Below, one piece after another: positions 60,204-64,000 of a stretch of DNA of 64,000 nucleotides (positions are counted from its first letter, which is position 1; every line of letters starts with the position of its first letter). Origin of the DNA: G958295645 sp965242735 (GTDB lineage: Bacteria; Gemmatimonadota; Gemmatimonadetes; Longimicrobiales; Gaopeijiaceae); assembly GCA_965242735.1 (NCBI GenBank), contig OZ251497.1, forward strand, positions 2,666,001 to 2,730,000, in the 5' to 3' direction. The notes beneath the pieces were generated by a model. The model saw only the letters and a program-made list of their open reading frames with translations. It was not told where the DNA came from and searched no databases. A program made the translations under genes and the position numbers.

Positions 60204-63200
60204 CTACCGGAAGGCGATGCTCCCGAGCAGTCCGATGCGGCGTTGCGCGGGCTGGGCGCCGTCGGACGCCTGTTCGCCGAAGAGGTCGACCGTCAGCCGC
60301 GGGCCGCGCGGGGCGCCGTTGTCTTCGTCCTGGCCGGGCGCGCCGAGCGCGGTCCACCGGGTGCCGGCGTTGAGGCGGTAGCCTGCGGCGCCTTCGCGGC
60401 TCCAGCGCCCGAACGGCGCGACCTGCGCGCCATTCGGCAACACGATGCCCCAGCCCACCTCCATCGCCAGCCGGTCCGGCGTCCAGCCGGGCGCGTCGGC
60501 AAGCGCCGCGCCCGTGCCGCCGACGCCCCGCTCCTGGCTGCCCAGGCCGGCCTGCGCCTGCCACAGCGCCGCCGTCCCGCTGGCCGCTTCGCCCCACGAC
60601 GGCTCGAGCGAGAACGACAGCCCGCCCTCCTCGCCGCCGGGCTTCAGCCGCACCGCAAAGCTGGCGCCCCACTCGCGGAACTGGTCCTTCTGGTGCGCCA
60701 GCAAAGTCCGGCCCCGAGCGTCCACGCTCAAGCCGCTGCTCAGGTGCGCGAACCCGAACTCGGCGCCCGCCTCCGCGCCCAGGCCCGTCTCGGCGTCGCC
60801 GCGGTCGTAGCGCGCGCCCAGCTCGACGCGCGCGCGCACGGCCATGCCGTCGCCCACGGCCCACCGGCCCGTCAGCTCGGGCGCCACGCGTGCCCGGTGC
60901 GCCACCGCCGTCACGCCCGCCAGTCCGGCGCCGTCTTCCGACGTGATGCGCACGGTGAACGCGTCGGCCTTCAGCGCCAGCGCGCCGATCAGCTCCTGGC
61001 GTCCGCCGAGCGCGAGCATGCGCATCGCCAGGTCGGTGCTGAAGCGTCCGCCCGCCGTCTCGGCCAGGTCGGCGCTGCCGCGGCCCGCGCCCACGAGCCC
61101 CCACAGCCCGAGCCCATCGCGCGGCGACCAGTGCGCGTAGGGGTACAGGTTCGTCAAGCGCGCGTCGACGGCGCCGGCGCCGTTGATCTCGCTGTCGAAG
61201 TCGGACGCGAGCGTGTTGCGCGACGCGGCCAGCCCGACCAGCAGGCCCGAGCCGAATCCGTAGTCGAGCCCGGCGTAGACCGAGCGCGTGCGGCCCTCGA
61301 GCGTCAGCCCGTCGTCGGGCGAACTCTCGAACGCGCCCGCGTTGGCCTGGCCCCACACCGTCCAGCCCGAGCCGACCGCCGACTGCGGCGCGCCTTCGGC
61401 TCCGCCGAACGACAGCCGGAACGAACTCTGCGACCGCAGGTCGCTGCTCGACAACGGGTCGAGCGTCAGGCCGCCGCGCGGCGCCAAGTCCTCCGCCGCC
61501 AAGCCCGCAGGCGCCGACCCGCCGCCGCCGTTGCCATGACCGCCGCCGTTGCCATGACCGCCGCCGTAACCACCGCCGTGGCCGCCGCCGCCGTTGCCAT
61601 GACCGCCGCCGTAAACGCCGCCGTGGCCGAACGCGTTGCCGAACGCGCTCGCCAGGCCGCCGAAGCCGCCGCCATGGCCGCCGGGGGTGCCGGGGGTGCC
61701 GAACAGCAGCGTCGCCGGGTCCAGCGACACGCTCGCGCCGCCGACCGAGCCGCTCAGCTGCACGCCCAGCAGGTCCGACGCGCCGCGCGCCAACTGCGCC
61801 CAGCCGCACGACGATCCGCCGCCGAACGCGCCGCAGCCCACCGAGCGGCTGCCCAGCTGCACGTGCGAACGCGCCAGCACGCTCGACGACTCGACCCCCA
61901 GACGCCCGCCGATCGCCTCGACCGCCTCCGTGCCCACCGAACGCCCGAACGCCGTCAGCGCCGCCTCGAGCGCCCGTGCGCGCTCCGAACGCGACGCCTC
62001 GACCGTCACCGCCACCGTCTGCGTCCCCTCGAGGCCGTCCGGGTCGCGCGCCGTCACCGTCACCGTCGCCGCGCCGATGGCCCGAGGCGAGACCGACAGC
62101 CGACCGCCCGTCACCGTCACCGCCGCCACGCTCGGCGCCGACGACACCGCCGCGTAGCTCAACGCGTCGCCGTCCGGATCGCGGAAGTACTGGCCCAGGT
62201 CCTCCTCGGCCGGCGCGCCGTAGGCCTCGAGCGTCTTCGGCGCCATCGCGCCCACCGCCTCCGGACCCTCGTTGACGTCCAGCAGCGCCACGACGGCGCG
62301 CGCCTCGCCCGACAGGCCGCCCGCGTCCGTCACGCGCAGCGCCAGCTCGTGCGACCGCGGTCCGGCCTCGTAGTCCTCGCCCGAGCCGACGTAGCGCACC
62401 GCGCCGCTCGAAGCGTCCACCTCGAACCGGCCCCCGCCGCCCGACAAGCTGTACGCCAGTTCGTCGTCCGCGTCCTCGTCCGACGCCTCGACGCGGCCCA
62501 GCTCGACCGGGCCCGCCGCGTTCTCGGCCAGCTCGAACGCGTACGCCGAATCGGCGAACGCCGGCGCCTCGTTCACGTCGACCAGCGTCACCTCCGCCGG
62601 CACGCGGCCCTGCAAGCCGCCGCCGTCCGCAACGACCACCTCGAACTGCCACGACGTCGGGCCCGCCTCGTAGTCCTCGCCGTCGCCCGCGTAGCGCACC
62701 TCGCCGCTCGAGGCGTCCACCTCGAACAACGCCGCGCCTTCGCCCGACAAGCTGTACGCCAGCGCCGTGTCCGCCCGGTCGGGATCGCTCGCCTGAACCA
62801 CGCCCAGCGCCAGCGGTCCGGCAACGTTCTCGTCGAACGCCCATTCATAGCGCTCGGCCTCGAACGCCGGCGCCTCGTTCACGTCCAGCAACGACACGGA
62901 CACGCGCGCCTCGGCCGTCAGCCCGCCGGCGTCCGTCGCGCGAACCACCAGCGCCCACGACTTCGGCCCCTCGTCCGTCTCCGCGTCCTCGCCCGGTCCC
63001 ACGTAGCGCACCGCGCCGCTCCCAGCGTCCACCTCGAACAATGCCGCGCCGCCCGACGCCAGCTCGTACGCCAGCCGGTCGCTCGCGTCCGGGTCAATCG
63101 CGCGAACCGTCCCCACGACCACCGGCCCCGCCGCGTTCTCCGGCAGCTCGAACGCATACGCCGAGTCCGCGAACACCGGTCCCTCGTTGACGTCCAGCAA

Positions 63201-64000
63201 CGACACCGACACCGCCGCCGCCGCGCTCAAGCCCTCCGCGTCCGTCGCAACCACCTCGAGCGCCCACGACTTCGGGCCCGCGCCGTCGTAGTCCTCGCCG
63301 TCGCCGACGTAGCGCACCTCGCCGCTCGCAGCGTCCACCTCGAACAACTGCGCGTCGCCGGACGCCAGCCCGTAGGACAGCACGTCGCCTTCCGGGTCCG
63401 TCGCCGACGCCACGCCCAGCGCCAACGGACCGGCCACGTTCTCCGGCAGCTCGAACGCATATGCGGCGTCCGCGAACGACGGCGCCTCGTTCTCGTCCAA
63501 CACGTGCACGATCACCAGCGCCTCGCCCTCGCGTCCGTCCTCCGCCGCCGCCAACACCTTCATCACCCGCTTCGGCTCCGAATCCGCGTCCAAGCCGCTC
63601 CCCACGTACCGCAAGTCGCCGCCGCGCTCGCTCACCTCGAAGCCCTCCGAGCCGTCGCCCAGCGCGTAGCTCAAGGCCTCGCCATACGGGTCCGACGCCC
63701 GCACCTCGCCCAGCTCGACCGGGCCGGACACGTTCTCCGCCAGCTCGAACACGTACTCCTGCCGCTCGAACCTCGGATCGTCCGCGCCCGTCCCGCCGTC
63801 CACCGCGTGGCCCGACACGTTCATCAGCGCGTGTCTCCCCAAGCCCAGCTCCGCCGCCATCCCGCCGCCCGACAGCCCGATCGCGCCGCCCCCGAGCGCC
63901 AGCCCGTTCGCCGGCACGCTGAACCCGTCGCGGTCCACGTCCGACGGCGTCACGCGGTACCGGAACTCCAACGCGTCCGTCCCGCTGCCCGACACGTACG
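60204..64000 (-). CDS. Cadherin-repeat autotransporter, N-terminus beyond window edge
   Basis: The frame stays open to the right edge, where it reads YVSGSGTDALEFRYRV, an internal passenger motif, so the N-terminus and signal peptide are missing. Five cadherin-like repeats of about 105 residues follow, each with FELxENxAGP near the start, FEVDASSGEVRYVGxGEDY, and LLDVNEAP at the end (calcium-binding DxNE). A SDPDGD-type domain comes next, then a Gly/His/Asn-rich linker (61513-61690), and a C-terminal barrel of about 400 residues (GWTVWGQANAGAFE to the final GLLGSIAFR). It is a surface adhesin by architecture. The final Phe-Arg rather than Phe/Trp is slightly unusual. Confidence 0.9.
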   Translation of the reverse strand, partial: YVSGSGTDALEFRYRVTPSDVDRDGFSVPANGLALGGGAIGLSGGGMAAELGLGRHALMNVSGHAVDGGTGADDPRFERQEYVFELAENVSGPVELGEVRASDPYGEALSYALGDGSEGFEVSERGGDLRYVGSGLDADSEPKRVMKVLAAAEDGREGEALVIVHVLDENEAPSFADAAYAFELPENVAGPLALGVASATDPEGDVLSYGLASGDAQLFEVDAASGEVRYVGDGEDYDGAGPKSWALEVVATDAEGLSAAAAVSVSLLDVNEGPVFADSAYAFELPENAAGPVVVGTVRAIDPDASDRLAYELASGGAALFEVDAGSGAVRYVGPGEDAETDEGPKSWALVVRATDAGGLTAEARVSVSLLDVNEAPAFEAERYEWAFDENVAGPLALGVVQASDPDRADTALAYSLSGEGAALFEVDASSGEVRYAGDGEDYEAGPTSWQFEVVVADGGGLQGRVPAEVTLVDVNEAPAFADSAYAFELAENAAGPVELGRVEASDEDADDELAYSLSGGGGRFEVDASSGAVRYVGSGEDYEAGPRSHELALRVTDAGGLSGEARAVVALLDVNEGPEAVGAMAPKTLEAYGAPAEEDLGQYFRDPDGDALSYAAVSSAPSVAAVTVTGGRLSVSPRAIGAATVTVTARDPDGLEGTQTVAVTVEASRSERARALEAALTAFGRSVGTEAVEAIGGRLGVESSSVLARSHVQLGSRSVGCGAFGGGSSCGWAQLARGASDLLGVQLSGSVGGASVSLDPATLLFGTPGTPGGHGGGFGGLASAFGNAFGHGGVYGGGHGNGGGGHGGGYGGGHGNGGGHGNGGGGSAPAGLAAEDLAPRGGLTLDPLSSSDLRSQSSFRLSFGGAEGAPQSAVGSGWTVWGQANAGAFESSPDDGLTLEGRTRSVYAGLDYGFGSGLLVGLAASRNTLASDFDSEINGAGAVDARLTNLYPYAHWSPRDGLGLWGLVGAGRGSADLAETAGGRFSTDLAMRMLALGGRQELIGALALKADAFTVRITSEDGAGLAGVTAVAHRARVAPELTGRWAVGDGMAVRARVELGARYDRGDAETGLGAEAGAEFGFAHLSSGLSVDARGRTLLAHQKDQFREWGASFAVRLKPGGEEGGLSFSLEPSWGEAASGTAALWQAQAGLGSQERGVGGTGAALADAPGWTPDRLAMEVGWGIVLPNGAQVAPFGRWSREGAAGYRLNAGTRWTALGAPGQDEDNGAPRGPRLTVDLFGEQASDGAQPAQRRIGLLGSIAFR
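61513..61690 (-). repeat. Coding minisatellite for a Gly/His/Asn-rich linker
   Basis: Units such as CCGCCGTTGCCATGA (plus strand) recur and encode GHGNGGG and GGGHGGG blocks between the passenger and barrel of the autotransporter. The reading frame is kept. His-rich composition could bind metal. Confidence 0.8.

Overview
The window is very GC-rich, densely packed bacterial DNA with many 4-bp start/stop overlaps and frequent GTG and TTG starts. The protein repertoire points to a Gemmatimonadota-like, probably marine or host-associated organism: long secreted BNR/sortilin-like propellers, six-bladed propeller lipoproteins, a SusC-type TonB receptor with a carboxypeptidase-regulatory domain, a DUF6941 protein and a cadherin autotransporter. 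The taxonomic call is inference; there is no rRNA in the window. Eukaryote-like surface modules (LRR, cadherin, leishmanolysin-type protease) would fit a host-associated life.

Region 1 (1-13.9 kb) is the most unusual. After a partial prolyl oligopeptidase come three related loci. Each combines a small secreted Cys-rich peptide with thioredoxin-fold proteins, and two of the three also have six-bladed propeller lipoproteins. Locus A (minus, 4916 to 1865) is propeller lipoprotein, thioredoxin-propeller fusion, 8-Cys peptide. Locus B (minus, 9812 to 6549) is ECF sigma factor, thioredoxin-like protein, 8-Cys peptide, membrane protein, second ECF sigma factor, zinc anti-sigma factor. Locus C (plus, 10167 to 12089) is 4-Cys peptide, propeller lipoprotein, thioredoxin lipoprotein. 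Locus C is duplicated at 12269-13920, where the thioredoxin gene is largely deleted. Between the two copies the peptide leader is identical and the C-terminal core is strongly changed, with all four Cys kept. Degraded pieces of the same genes lie at 1655-1885, 12197-12265 and 13809-13920. This looks like an undescribed, duplicating, diversifying secreted-peptide system, comparable in layout to the NVEALA/propeller loci of Bacteroidota.

Region 2 (13.9-34.5 kb, all minus) holds a giant BNR-repeat secreted protein, an AbiE type IV toxin-antitoxin pair, a secreted jelly-roll protein with a partial duplicate, and a tightly overlapped four-gene run: LRR-leishmanolysin lipoprotein, TonB receptor, AddB-like and AddA-like nuclease/helicase.

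Region 3 (34.6-46.7 kb) is mainly core: gyrB, dciA-like and recF; enoyl-CoA hydratase; ssb-infA; a possible RHH regulator operon; an Rpn-type nuclease; a SAM-I riboswitch driving metX-metB; and rpsU.

Region 4 (46.8-57.8 kb) has an M20 amidohydrolase, 3-hydroxyacyl-CoA dehydrogenase, thiolase, an isocitrate/isopropylmalate-type dehydrogenase, a Tat-exported asparaginase, hydantoinase B with a DUF6941 protein, an isoprenylcysteine-methyltransferase-like protein and an unusual GT2-DUF3108 fusion.

Region 5 (57.8-64 kb) is repeat-rich, with palindromes, an autotransporter-barrel relic, a second Rpn-type nuclease, tandem repeats, and a cadherin autotransporter that runs off the right edge. I saw no tRNA, rRNA or CRISPR array.
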